A stretch of 36,790 nucleotides of DNA. It comes from Aquificales bacterium (GTDB lineage Bacteria > Aquificota > Aquificia > Aquificales > QOAS01). The notes under the pieces are model-generated. The model was not told where the DNA came from and did not search any database. It worked only from the letters and a program-made list of their open reading frames with translations. Positions 28,300 to 36,684 of the stretch are shown here, piece after piece. The stretch is taken from the NCBI GenBank assembly GCA_027035985.1, contig JALVTI010000081.1:1-36790 (forward strand). Reading direction: 5' to 3'. Within the stretch, counting starts at the first letter, position 1; every line of letters starts with the position of its first letter. Position numbers and translations under genes: made by a program.

Positions 28300-29196
28300 A
28301 TGCCGAGAAAGAGACTATACCTTTTCGATGGTTCTTCCTACATATACCGAGCCTACTACGCGTTGCCACCTCTTAAGACCAAGGGTGGTTTCCCCACGGG
28401 GGCGATATTCGGCTTTTTGAGGATGCTCCTCGCCTTTTTGAAGGAGAAAAAGCCCGCTTACGCGGGGGTTGTCTTCGATTTACCAAAAAAGACCTTTAGA
28501 AGCGAGCTATACGCCCAGTACAAAGCCCAGCGCAAACCAGCCCCCGACGACCTGAAGAGGCAGATACCGGTTATAAAAGAGCTTGTGAAACTTTTGGGTA
28601 TCCCGGTGTTGGAAAAGGAGGGCTACGAGGCGGACGACATCATTGCCACCCTCGCAAAGAGATTTTCCCAAAAGGGGTGGGAGGTAATCGTTTACACACC
28701 CGACAAGGATATGGCTCAACTGCTCTCCCTCGAGGGGGTAAAAATCGTAAACCCCCTAACGGAGGAGGAGATTACCCCCCAAAAGGTGGAGGAGAAATTC
28801 GGAGTCCTACCGGAGCAAATTCCCTCTTACCTCGCCCTCGTGGGGGATAAGGTGGACAATATCCCCGGCGTGGAGGGAATAGGTCCCAAACGGGCGAGGG
28901 AAATACTGAAAAAATACCGCTCGGTGGAGGAACTCATCGAGAATTGGGAAAAATTACCACCGAGCGTGAAAAAATACCTCTCCAAAACCTCGCCCGAGGA
29001 GTTAAAGAAGTGGCTCGAGCTGGTTAAACTCGACTACAACGTCCCCCTGGAGGTTTCGGAAAAAGACCTAAAACTCCAAAAGCCTAACTACGAAGAACTT
29101 AAGAAACGCCTTGAGGAACTGGAGATGAAAAGCCTCCTTAGGGAGCTCGAAAAAATTAGAAAAAACCACCTATTGGGGCAAAAGAGCCTTTTTTAA
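28300..29196 (+). CDS. Stand-alone 5'-3' exonuclease (Pol I N-terminal/FEN-like)
   Basis: LYLFDGSSYIYRAYYALPPLKTKGGFPTGAIFGFLRML...GYEADDIIATLA...TPDKDMAQLL...GDKVDNIPGVEGIGPKRAREILKKY. No polymerase domain follows. Confidence 0.95.
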   Translation: MPRKRLYLFDGSSYIYRAYYALPPLKTKGGFPTGAIFGFLRMLLAFLKEKKPAYAGVVFDLPKKTFRSELYAQYKAQRKPAPDDLKRQIPVIKELVKLLGIPVLEKEGYEADDIIATLAKRFSQKGWEVIVYTPDKDMAQLLSLEGVKIVNPLTEEEITPQKVEEKFGVLPEQIPSYLALVGDKVDNIPGVEGIGPKRAREILKKYRSVEELIENWEKLPPSVKKYLSKTSPEELKKWLELVKLDYNVPLEVSEKDLKLQKPNYEELKKRLEELEMKSLLRELEKIRKNHLLGQKSLF

Positions 29197-29252
29197 CCTT
29201 TTGCGGATATCCAATCTCTTAACCCTTCCCCTTTGAGGTTCTAATAAATAAC

Positions 29253-30038
29253 TTGATGTCCTCCGAAGGAAATAAAAGTTGTCCCCTCTGCGGTGGCTTG
29301 GGTTTTGTATTCACCGAAAAGGGGGCAAAGAGGTGCAGGTGCGTCTACGAGAGGTTTAACCTCGGCAAATACCTCAATATCCCCAAGAGGTTTTGGGACG
29401 CCGATATAAGGCAGGTTAGACAGACGTTGGATAGGAAAACGTTGGCAACCCTCTACGGGTATTTGAAGGATTTCAAGACCTTTTATAGGAAGGGAGTCGG
29501 ATTGCTCCTCGTAGGGGAACAAGGTGTGGGGAAGACCTACATAGTGTCGGCGGTTCTCAAATACCTCTACACCAAGTATAGGATAAAGGGTCTCTTCACC
29601 GACACTAAGGAGTTGTCGATAAAACTGCGCGAGAGCTTTGCCGAAAAGGGGGCGTCGGAGATTATCGAATCGCTGGCGCGCGTTCCCATTCTCGTATTGG
29701 ACGACCTCGGAAACGAGGTGCTAACCGACTGGTATAGGGAGATACTCACCGGTTTGATAAGCAGGCGTTACAACGAAAAAAAGGTTACCTTTATAACGAC
29801 CAACTATTACCCCTCCTACCTGGTTGGGCGGACTTCCGAAGGTCAAAGTCTGGGTAGGGGTGTAAAGGTGATAAGCCGCGCGGAGCGCGGGATAAATTTT
29901 CCGAAGTTAAACACCGTCTCCGAGGATATGCTCCTCGACAAACGTTTCGGCTCCCACATGGTGTCGCGCCTCGGCGAGATGACAATCCCAATAGTGGTTT
30001 TGGGGAGGGATAAGAGGCTCCAAAAGGTGGTTATCTGA
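29253..30038 (+). CDS. DnaC/IstB-type AAA+ helicase-loader-like ATPase with N-terminal zinc-ribbon-like cysteines
   Basis: CPLCGGLG...CRC, LLLVGEQGVGKTYIVSAVLKYL (Walker A), ILVLDDLGNE (Walker B), FITTNYYP (sensor I). Confidence 0.85.
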   Translation: MMSSEGNKSCPLCGGLGFVFTEKGAKRCRCVYERFNLGKYLNIPKRFWDADIRQVRQTLDRKTLATLYGYLKDFKTFYRKGVGLLLVGEQGVGKTYIVSAVLKYLYTKYRIKGLFTDTKELSIKLRESFAEKGASEIIESLARVPILVLDDLGNEVLTDWYREILTGLISRRYNEKKVTFITTNYYPSYLVGRTSEGQSLGRGVKVISRAERGINFPKLNTVSEDMLLDKRFGSHMVSRLGEMTIPIVVLGRDKRLQKVVI

Positions 30039-30999
30039 CCACCTTCTCAAGTTCCTCCAACAGGTTTTTCGGAAGCCTTATCTCCCTATCCAATACGAGG
30101 AGCCTTGCGTCGGTTTTCTCCCTCAGCTTGTATAGGTCTTTAAAGGTTGTTATCCAAAGAAGGGAGGGGTCTAGTTTTACCCCCTCATACCCGTAGTGGT
30201 CGGGAAATGCGAGGGTTTCCCCTATTTGGAATCCATATCTATTTGCCAAACCTTTAAGGGTGTTTTGAAAACCTTTGTTGTCCCCCACGGCGGAGACTAT
30301 ACCGACCTTTCTCCCTTTGAGGGTTTCGAAGGGAACCTCCTCCCCCTCGGGGGTTAGGAGTCTATAGCCGACCACCCCGAGGTAGCCGAATGGTTTTCCC
30401 ATTTCGAGGCATAGTCTTTCGAGCTCCCCGTGCGGTGGTGAGGTTTTCGAAAATAGACAAAAGTTTGCCCTCCAAAGGGCGGAAAGGTGTTCCCTCAACC
30501 TCCCGAAGGGCAAAACCCTATCCCTCAAATCCTTTGGGGTCAGCAGGACTATGTCGAAATCGCGCTCAATCGCCAGGTGCTGAAAGCCGTCGTCGAGCAA
30601 AATGAGGTCGGGTTTAAAGGTCTCTTCGAGGAGGCGAGCGCCCTCGCAACGCCTTTCGGCAACCGCCACCGCTACACCCTTCAGCCTAGAGGCGTATAGG
30701 AAAGCCTCGTCCCCCGCTTCCTCGACGCCCAAAAGGGGTCTATCACCCGCCGAAACTAGGAGCGCCCCCCTCGTTTTTCTCCCGTAGCCCCTTAGAAGGA
30801 TAGCCGTTTCCACGCCTCTGGAGGAAAAGAATTTTGCGAGCTCCAAGGTGGTGGGTGTCTTTCCCGTTCCGCCCACCGAGAGGTTTCCAATTGAAACGAC
30901 AACCGCCTTTGGTCGGCACCTCTTTAGAACCCCTTTGAGGTAGAGTTTCTCCCGAACCTTTACCGCCCAGAGGTAGGGATTAAAAAGTTTCCAAACCAA
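30031..30999 (-). CDS. lpxK: Tetraacyldisaccharide 4'-kinase
   Basis: VVSIGNLSVGGTGKTPTTLELAKF...AILLRGYGRKTRG...ILLDDGFQHLAIERDFDIVL. Confidence 0.95.
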   Translation of the reverse strand: MVWKLFNPYLWAVKVREKLYLKGVLKRCRPKAVVVSIGNLSVGGTGKTPTTLELAKFFSSRGVETAILLRGYGRKTRGALLVSAGDRPLLGVEEAGDEAFLYASRLKGVAVAVAERRCEGARLLEETFKPDLILLDDGFQHLAIERDFDIVLLTPKDLRDRVLPFGRLREHLSALWRANFCLFSKTSPPHGELERLCLEMGKPFGYLGVVGYRLLTPEGEEVPFETLKGRKVGIVSAVGDNKGFQNTLKGLANRYGFQIGETLAFPDHYGYEGVKLDPSLLWITTFKDLYKLREKTDARLLVLDREIRLPKNLLEELEKVVR

Positions 31000-31061
31000 G
31001 GTGGGAAAGAATTTTACTAACTCAAAAGGGTAAGAGGAGGGGAGAAACTAATTTGGGGAAA

Positions 31062-31778
31062 TTATTGACCCTCTCCCTTAAGGCGGTTTAGAAGTTCGTT
31101 GTAAACCTCCTTTAGGTCTCCCAAATCGAACCTAAAGACATCCTTGTCGAGTTTCTTTTTGGTCTTGGCGTCCCAGAGGCGACAGCTGTCGGGGGATATC
31201 TCATCGGCTAAAACGAGCTGTCCATCGGGAGTCTTTCCAAACTCCAATTTAAAGTCTACAAGCAATATTTCCCTCGCGGCGAAGAAAGCCTTCAAGACTT
31301 CGTTGACCTCGAGAGCTATCTTTTTCATCTCCTCTATATCTTCGAGGTCGGCGAGTTTTAGGAGTTCTATATGTTCGGCGCATACCAACGGGTCGTGGAG
31401 CTCGTCATTTTTCCAAAAAGTCTCCACGAGGGGTTTTTCCAATTTTGTCCCTTCGGGGATACCGTAGCGTCTCGTAAAGCTTCCCGCGGCGAAGTTTCTC
31501 ACAACCACCTCGACGGGAATAATCTCCACCCTCTTGGCGAGCATCTCGCGGTCGGAGAGTTTTTTAATGTAATGGGTGGGAATACCCCTTTTGTTTAAGA
31601 CTTCAAAAATCAACGAAGAAATAGCGTTGTTTATAACCCCCTTGCCGACTATTTCCTCTTTTTTTACACCGTCAAAGGCGGTGGTGTCGTCTTTGAAATA
31701 GATAACGACCTTATCGGGTTCGTCGGTGGCATAAATTATCTTTGCCTTCCCTTCGTAGAGCTTCTCCCTCTTCTCCAT
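31062..31778 (-). CDS. purC: Phosphoribosylaminoimidazole-succinocarboxamide synthase
   Basis: LYEGKAKIIYATDEPDKVVIYFKDDTTAFDGVKK...EVVVRNFAAGSFTRRYGI...LADEISPDSCRLWD. Confidence 0.97.
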   Translation of the reverse strand: MEKREKLYEGKAKIIYATDEPDKVVIYFKDDTTAFDGVKKEEIVGKGVINNAISSLIFEVLNKRGIPTHYIKKLSDREMLAKRVEIIPVEVVVRNFAAGSFTRRYGIPEGTKLEKPLVETFWKNDELHDPLVCAEHIELLKLADLEDIEEMKKIALEVNEVLKAFFAAREILLVDFKLEFGKTPDGQLVLADEISPDSCRLWDAKTKKKLDKDVFRFDLGDLKEVYNELLNRLKGEGQ

Positions 31779-31779
31779 A

Positions 31780-32418
31780 TTAGGGATTTCCTATTTTATT
31801 CCCGCCACAGGCGGGCACTATTTTTGAGATATCGATAATCAGATAGTTATCCTCTCCACCGAAGACCTCAATTCGCTTCGGTTTTCCATCTCTGTCGACT
31901 TCCAAGATGGCTTTCTCCACATATTGTGAGAGTTCCCCTTTGGGGATTAGAAGGTAGCGGTTTCCGTTCAATGGTTTTATTTCAAAAAGCTCTTCCAAGC
32001 GGTTTAGGTGAAATAAAACCTCCAAAATAGGATTTTTGTACTCCCTCCTATCGAGGGTTTGTTTTTCCTCACCCCTATATCCGAGGGTTATATAAAAGCC
32101 TTTAACCGAAACCTCAAAGGGTGGGTTGGTGAAATATACAACCTTCCACCGGTCTTTTGAAAATCTTTCCAAGACACCTTTGTAGTTTTCCTCCTCGCCT
32201 TGAAAAAAACCCTTTTGGGTGAAAAAAACTGTAAAACAATCCCCGTTTGGTAAAAATTTATGAAAATTAACAGCCTCTTTATTGGAAATTTCGTTTGCAA
32301 AAATGGGAATAGCAAACAAGAAAACCTTACCAAACTTGGCGATTATTTTTAGAATATTAAATCTACTATGTTTGATTTTGAATTTCATATAGCGCATGAA
32401 GTGGATAATCCTACGCAT
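31780..32418 (-). CDS. Predicted periplasmic protein, possibly LolA-like
   Basis: Signal-like hydrophobic N-terminus; beta-rich body (FTQKGFFQ..., VYFTNPPFEVSVKGFYITLGYRGEEKQTLDRREYKNPILEVL). Start uncertain: overlaps the divergent ORF. Confidence 0.5.
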   Translation of the reverse strand: MRRIIHFMRYMKFKIKHSRFNILKIIAKFGKVFLFAIPIFANEISNKEAVNFHKFLPNGDCFTVFFTQKGFFQGEEENYKGVLERFSKDRWKVVYFTNPPFEVSVKGFYITLGYRGEEKQTLDRREYKNPILEVLFHLNRLEELFEIKPLNGNRYLLIPKGELSQYVEKAILEVDRDGKPKRIEVFGGEDNYLIIDISKIVPACGGNKIGNP

Positions 32419-32955
32419 ATTTTCTTTTACAAACCGATAAATATCGGTGTAAATACCCTAAAAGTGAAGATTTTGGATAACTTCGATATAGATTTTGACA
32501 AAAGTTATCAGCTTTACCTAAATATGGGAGGTTCCAACTTTTCCTTTATAACAAAACCGTTGAAAAAAAGTTCAAATAACGAAGTGGAGCTTTTAGTTCA
32601 GGAAAGTAGAATAGAATTGCGTAAATATCCACGACTTAAAACAGAACATCTAAACGTCAAAGTATTTGTTAGAACTTTGGAAGGTATTTTGGCGGATATT
32701 TCTCTCGGCGGATGTAAGCTTAAGTTTAACAGCCCAATACCCAGCTCATTTTTTGAAAAAGGGGCAAAGGCTAAACTATCTATGGCTATCCCGGGGATTG
32801 AAAACCTTGTCGACCTTTCGGCTTACATAGTAAACGTAAACCCTAAAGAACATGCCGTTTCCTTCGCCTTTGAAACTAAGGATAATAAGGTTCTCACAAC
32901 GTATAAAACCATCTCCGACCTATTGAAGGGAAAGGGAAAGGAAATATTAAGCTAA
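32368..32955 (+). CDS. PilZ-domain protein (predicted c-di-GMP binding)
   Basis: RKYPRLKTEHLNVKVF...LADISLGGCKLKF fits the RxxxR...(D/N)xSxxG PilZ signature. Confidence 0.75.
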   Translation: MFDFEFHIAHEVDNPTHIFFYKPINIGVNTLKVKILDNFDIDFDKSYQLYLNMGGSNFSFITKPLKKSSNNEVELLVQESRIELRKYPRLKTEHLNVKVFVRTLEGILADISLGGCKLKFNSPIPSSFFEKGAKAKLSMAIPGIENLVDLSAYIVNVNPKEHAVSFAFETKDNKVLTTYKTISDLLKGKGKEILS

Positions 32956-33759
32956 TCCCCTCGCCCGTTTGTAAGCCTCCTCTATTACCTCTATAAGTTT
33001 CCCCTTTATCCCTTCCGAGTGGAGTTTCGAAAGTCCGTAAATTGTAGTCCCCGCGGGGGAGGTCACTTTATCCCTAAGCAGTATGGGGTGGTTTCCACTC
33101 TCCTCTATAAGTTGGAGTGTTCCCGTAAAGGTGTAGAGCGCTATTTTTAGGGCTTCGGGGTATTTGAAGCCGAGCTTTACCCCAGCCTCGGCGAAGGCGT
33201 CGACTATTTCGGCTATAAAGGCAGGTGCGCTTCCCGCCAAGGCGGTTATAGCATCCATCAGACTTTCGTCCAGCTCCACCACCAAGCCGGTTTTCCCGAG
33301 GAGTTCCTTAACCCTTTCCCGCTCCGCGAGGGTGAGATTTTCCGAGTAGGCGACCCCCCACACCCCCTTGCCGACGGCGACGTTTACATTCGGCATGGTG
33401 CGGACTATTTTTGAGTCTTCCCCCAAGAGGTCTTTGAGTTTTTGGAGGGAAACACCCGCGGCGACCGAAATGAAAATTTTTTCCCCTTTTTGGGGGTGGT
33501 CTTTAAAGGGCTTTACCGCCGCGGGGAGGTCTTTGGGTTTGGTAGCCAAAAAGAGGATTTGGGATTTTTCGAAAACCTCCTTGGGTGGGAGGACTTTAAA
33601 CCCCTCCTTTTGGAGTTTTTCCTTACTCTTTTCGCTCCTCACGGAGGCGAGAATCTTTTCTTTGGGAAACCCGGCGCGGGTAAGACCTTCGGCTATAGCC
33701 CTCGCCATGTTTCCAAATCCGATAAAACCCACCGTAGGTTGCATAGAGATTATTCTCAC
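32947..33759 (-). CDS. proC: Pyrroline-5-carboxylate reductase
   Basis: VGFIGFGNMARAIAEGL...VRTMPNVNVAVGKGV...GSAPAFIAEIVDAFAEAGVKLG...DKVTSPAGTTIYGL. Confidence 0.96.
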   Translation of the reverse strand: MRIISMQPTVGFIGFGNMARAIAEGLTRAGFPKEKILASVRSEKSKEKLQKEGFKVLPPKEVFEKSQILFLATKPKDLPAAVKPFKDHPQKGEKIFISVAAGVSLQKLKDLLGEDSKIVRTMPNVNVAVGKGVWGVAYSENLTLAERERVKELLGKTGLVVELDESLMDAITALAGSAPAFIAEIVDAFAEAGVKLGFKYPEALKIALYTFTGTLQLIEESGNHPILLRDKVTSPAGTTIYGLSKLHSEGIKGKLIEVIEEAYKRARGLA

Positions 33760-33762
33760 CTA

Positions 33763-34206
33763 ATGGGGGAAAGGGAATATTTCCTCTCCCTCGCGGTGGA
33801 GGAGGCGAAAAAGGCTTTCCACAAGGGGGAGGTTCCGGTCGGGTGTGTGATAACCCTAAGGGGTGAGGTAATTGCAAAAGCCCACAACCGGGTGGAGGAA
33901 CTGTCCGATATAACCGCCCATGCGGAGATGCTCGCCATTTCCGAAGCCTCCAAAAGGGTGGGAATAAAAACCCTCCGCGAGTGCGAGATATACGTCACCC
34001 TCGAACCCTGTCCCATGTGCGCGGGGGCTATAGCCTTGGCGGGGTTTAGAAGACTCTACTTTGGCGCCTACAACCCAAAGCACGGGGCGGTGGTGAGCCG
34101 TTTCTTTATAGCAGAGGAATACAGCATTCCGTGGGAGCGTATCCCCTGCGAAGAGTGTTCCAAACTGCTCGGGGATTTCTTTAAAGGATTGAGAAAGAAG
34201 GATTAA
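33763..34206 (+). CDS. tadA: tRNA-specific adenosine deaminase
   Basis: KGEVPVGCVI...HAEMLAI...VTLEPCPMCAGAI. Start MGEREYF at 33763 rather than 33442. Confidence 0.95.
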   Translation: MGEREYFLSLAVEEAKKAFHKGEVPVGCVITLRGEVIAKAHNRVEELSDITAHAEMLAISEASKRVGIKTLRECEIYVTLEPCPMCAGAIALAGFRRLYFGAYNPKHGAVVSRFFIAEEYSIPWERIPCEECSKLLGDFFKGLRKKD

Positions 34207-34208
34207 TT

Positions 34209-34232
34209 CCCGCCTTCGGCGGGGTTTGATTT
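34209..34232 (+). terminator. UUCG hairpin plus T-rich tract after tadA
   Basis: CCCGCCTTCGGCGGG at 34209-34223, then GTTTGATTTT. Confidence 0.6.
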
Positions 34233-34245
34233 TATGACGTCATAA
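34232..34245. promoter_or_regulatory. Perfect palindrome TTATGACGTCATAA, candidate TA operator
   Basis: 14 nt exact palindrome at the 5' end of a ribbon-helix-helix antitoxin gene. Confidence 0.55.
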
Positions 34246-34262
34246 TGTTAAAGTTGAGGCTC

Positions 34263-34505
34263 ATGCGAAGGGTAGCCACCACTTTACGCCTCGACGAGGA
34301 GAAAGCCCGCCTCCTGCGCGCCTTAGCGGGTTACGAAAGGAGGAGCATTAACGAGATTCTCAACGAACTTGTGGACGAATACATCGAACGCCATAAGGAG
34401 ACTCTAGAACTTCTATCCATTCCCGGTTTTTTGGAAGAGTGTAAGGAGGGACTCGAAGAGATAAGAAGGGGTGGCGGGAAAACCTTGGATGGGTTGGACG
34501 ATTAA
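34263..34505 (+). CDS. Ribbon-helix-helix antitoxin
   Basis: RVATTLRLDEEKARLLRALAGYERRSINEILNELVDEYIERH. ORF track start 34245; ATG 34263 preferred because 34245 overlaps the palindrome. Confidence 0.75.
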   Translation: MRRVATTLRLDEEKARLLRALAGYERRSINEILNELVDEYIERHKETLELLSIPGFLEECKEGLEEIRRGGGKTLDGLDD

Positions 34506-34758
34506 ACTCTCCAAAGTTGCGGAAAAGAAATACAAAAAACTCGATACGGTTACCAAAAGTGGAATTAAAGAAGCCCTCAAAGGGTTATCGGAAGTGGAAA
34601 ATCCCAAATATGGGAAGGATGTTAAACCCCTAACGGGGAAACTTAAAGGCTTCTACCGATTGAGGGTTGGGGATTTTAGGGTTATATTCGCAATCCTCCC
34701 CAAAGAGCGGATTATCGCCGTGGTGAATATAGCACCCCGTGGGGATGTCTATAAGTAG
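34489..34758 (+). CDS. RelE/ParE-type toxin
   Basis: WTIKLSKVAEKKYKKLD...PLTGKLKGFYRLRVGDFRVIFAILPKERIIAVVNIAPRGDVYK. Overlaps the antitoxin 3' end. Confidence 0.9.
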   Translation: MGWTIKLSKVAEKKYKKLDTVTKSGIKEALKGLSEVENPKYGKDVKPLTGKLKGFYRLRVGDFRVIFAILPKERIIAVVNIAPRGDVYK

Positions 34759-34764
34759 GTCTAA

Positions 34765-34784
34765 TATGCATTGATTTTTGCATA
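34765..34784. promoter_or_regulatory. Inverted repeat TATGCA-N8-TGCATA, candidate vapBC operator
   Basis: Located 22 nt upstream of the preferred vapB ATG at 34807. Confidence 0.45.
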
Positions 34785-34806
34785 CACTTTTGTAAGTATT
34801 TTTTTT

Positions 34807-35064
34807 ATGAAAACCAAAAAGGTTAGGAAAACCATAAGTGTATCTCCCGAAGTGGATAGAGTCCTTCGACTTTTGAGCAAACGGTTTAAAAAAAGTCAGA
34901 ACCAAATAATAGAAGAACTTGTGAAGGAAAAACTTAAAGAGCTCCGAAAGGAAGAGAGATTGAAAGCCTTTAAGGAGCTTGTAGAGATGACGGAAAACCT
35001 TAGGGGGGTTGTAGGAAACAAACGTATTCAGGATATTAAGGAGGAAATGGGAGGTGAACTGTAA
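34807..35064 (+). CDS. Ribbon-helix-helix VapB-like antitoxin
   Basis: VRKTISVSPEVDRVLRLLSKRFKKSQNQIIEELVKEKLKEL. Confidence 0.75.
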   Translation: MKTKKVRKTISVSPEVDRVLRLLSKRFKKSQNQIIEELVKEKLKELRKEERLKAFKELVEMTENLRGVVGNKRIQDIKEEMGGEL

Positions 35065-35494
35065 GAGAATTTTTGTAGACGCCAATGTTCTTATAGACCT
35101 CTTTGATGTAAGCAGACCTTTAAGGGAGTTTTCGATAAAAACCATCCAAACATTATTGGAAAGCGATGTAGAGATTTACACAAGTTGCGACCTTATAACG
35201 ACCGTTTATTATGTCCTAAGGAAAAAGTTCGGAAAAGAGGCTTTAGTCTTTATCGAAAGATTGTCCAAGATGTGTTCGATAGTTCCCTTTTCAAATCACG
35301 AAGTGGAAAGAGCTATAGAGCTTATGAAGCAGGATTCAAATTTTAAGGATTTAGAGGATACCATCCAATATGTTTTGGCTAAAAAGATGCGGTGCGATTT
35401 AATACTTACCAACGATAAAAGCTTTTATTCGCCGGATATTGCGGTGATTAATGTTAAAGATTTCTTAAAAAGACAAGAAAATCGGAGAAGTTAG
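35054..35494 (+). CDS. PIN-domain (VapC-like) toxin
   Basis: IFVDANVLIDLFD...DLEDTIQYVLAKKMRCDLILTNDKSFY. GTG start overlapping the antitoxin. Confidence 0.9.
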   Translation: MNCKRIFVDANVLIDLFDVSRPLREFSIKTIQTLLESDVEIYTSCDLITTVYYVLRKKFGKEALVFIERLSKMCSIVPFSNHEVERAIELMKQDSNFKDLEDTIQYVLAKKMRCDLILTNDKSFYSPDIAVINVKDFLKRQENRRS

Positions 35495-35502
35495 TGAAAA
35501 AA

Positions 35503-36033
35503 TCACTTCCCGCCTTCGGTAGGGTTTTGTTTTTCCTCTAGTTCGGCAACCTCTGCGACCGCGGCTTCGGCGAAGGTTTCAAACGCCCACACTATAAAGG
35601 TGGTGAGAGCCGCACCCCAGAAGACCGCTTCCATTAGGGTTTTCAGGTCGGCAAAGGTCGGCAGGGTGTTCACCGCCAAGGCGAAGAGCAACACTATCAC
35701 AAACCCGAAGTAGTAGGTGTAGCGGTAAGGTTCGAGCGCCGCCATAACGAGCGCCAGCGCCGCCGAAAGGGGAAGTTGCTTCAATTCCTCTTCACTCTTT
35801 CCACTCTTTTGGGCTACCTTTTGGAGGTCTTTAACCTCTCCCTTCTCCCTAAAGGCGTCGGCGACCGCCATCACGAGGGTGTAAGCCGACAGCAACCTGA
35901 AGGCGAACATGCCGAATGCCAAAGAGGCGAGCAGTATAAGACCTACCTCGGGTGAAATTATAGAAACCCCCACCCACAGGAGGACGGCTACAACCAAAAA
36001 TCCCGCCAAAAGGAGGGTAAACCAGAAGCTCAT
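35503..36033 (-). CDS. Multi-TM hypothetical membrane protein
   Basis: Four or more hydrophobic segments. Overlaps the upstream gene by 4 nt. Confidence 0.75.
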   Translation of the reverse strand: MSFWFTLLLAGFLVVAVLLWVGVSIISPEVGLILLASLAFGMFAFRLLSAYTLVMAVADAFREKGEVKDLQKVAQKSGKSEEELKQLPLSAALALVMAALEPYRYTYYFGFVIVLLFALAVNTLPTFADLKTLMEAVFWGAALTTFIVWAFETFAEAAVAEVAELEEKQNPTEGGK

Positions 36034-36560
36034 TTTTCCTCACCTCCTTTGGTGGCTTGTTCTTTTTTAGCCTCCTCAGCGGCTTTCCTCATAACCTCCG
36101 CGGGGTTTTGGGAAACCGGCTTTCCGACGGTTAGCCTATAGGTGGTGGTGTAGATTTGGGGTATGTAGGGGTAGTGGTAGACGAGCGTTCCGCTTATGAT
36201 GTCTCCTATTTGAACCTTACCCCTGCTGGACTCTTTGAGGTTAATAACCAACCTCGCGATGGTTCCACCGTCAACCTTTACGTTCGCGGGTAGATTTGCA
36301 ATGGCGTATCCGTTGCCGCTTTTGGGTTTGAATACCAATCCGGTGGTCTCGATAAAGATGGGCAATCCGCCGGGGTTAAATACATCCATAACGAGGGCAT
36401 TTTTCTTGGCGTCGTATTTTGCACCCACCACTATCGGCGCACCGGGCAGGCTTTTAACCGTCTGCACCGCCGAGGTGTAGGTGATAAATCCGCCGATACC
36501 CATTCCGAGCAGCACGCCGACGATTGTCACCAAAACGGCGACCGTCAGGGTTTTCCGCAT
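36030..36560 (-). CDS. Hypothetical protein: N-terminal TM anchor plus beta-rich extracytoplasmic domain
   Basis: MRKTLTVAVLVTIVGVLLGMGIGGFITYTSAVQ anchor; body with VMDVFNPGGLPIFIETTGLVFKP. Confidence 0.75.
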   Translation of the reverse strand: MRKTLTVAVLVTIVGVLLGMGIGGFITYTSAVQTVKSLPGAPIVVGAKYDAKKNALVMDVFNPGGLPIFIETTGLVFKPKSGNGYAIANLPANVKVDGGTIARLVINLKESSRGKVQIGDIISGTLVYHYPYIPQIYTTTYRLTVGKPVSQNPAEVMRKAAEEAKKEQATKGGEEK

Positions 36561-36684
36561 CTCCTTACCTCCGTAAGTTTTTAATAAGCACTAAAAACTT
36601 TATACGGAAAGACTAAATATTTATGACACTAAGTAGCTAAAAATTTTGATACAACGTCGGGTCTTAAACTAATTAACCCTTAAA

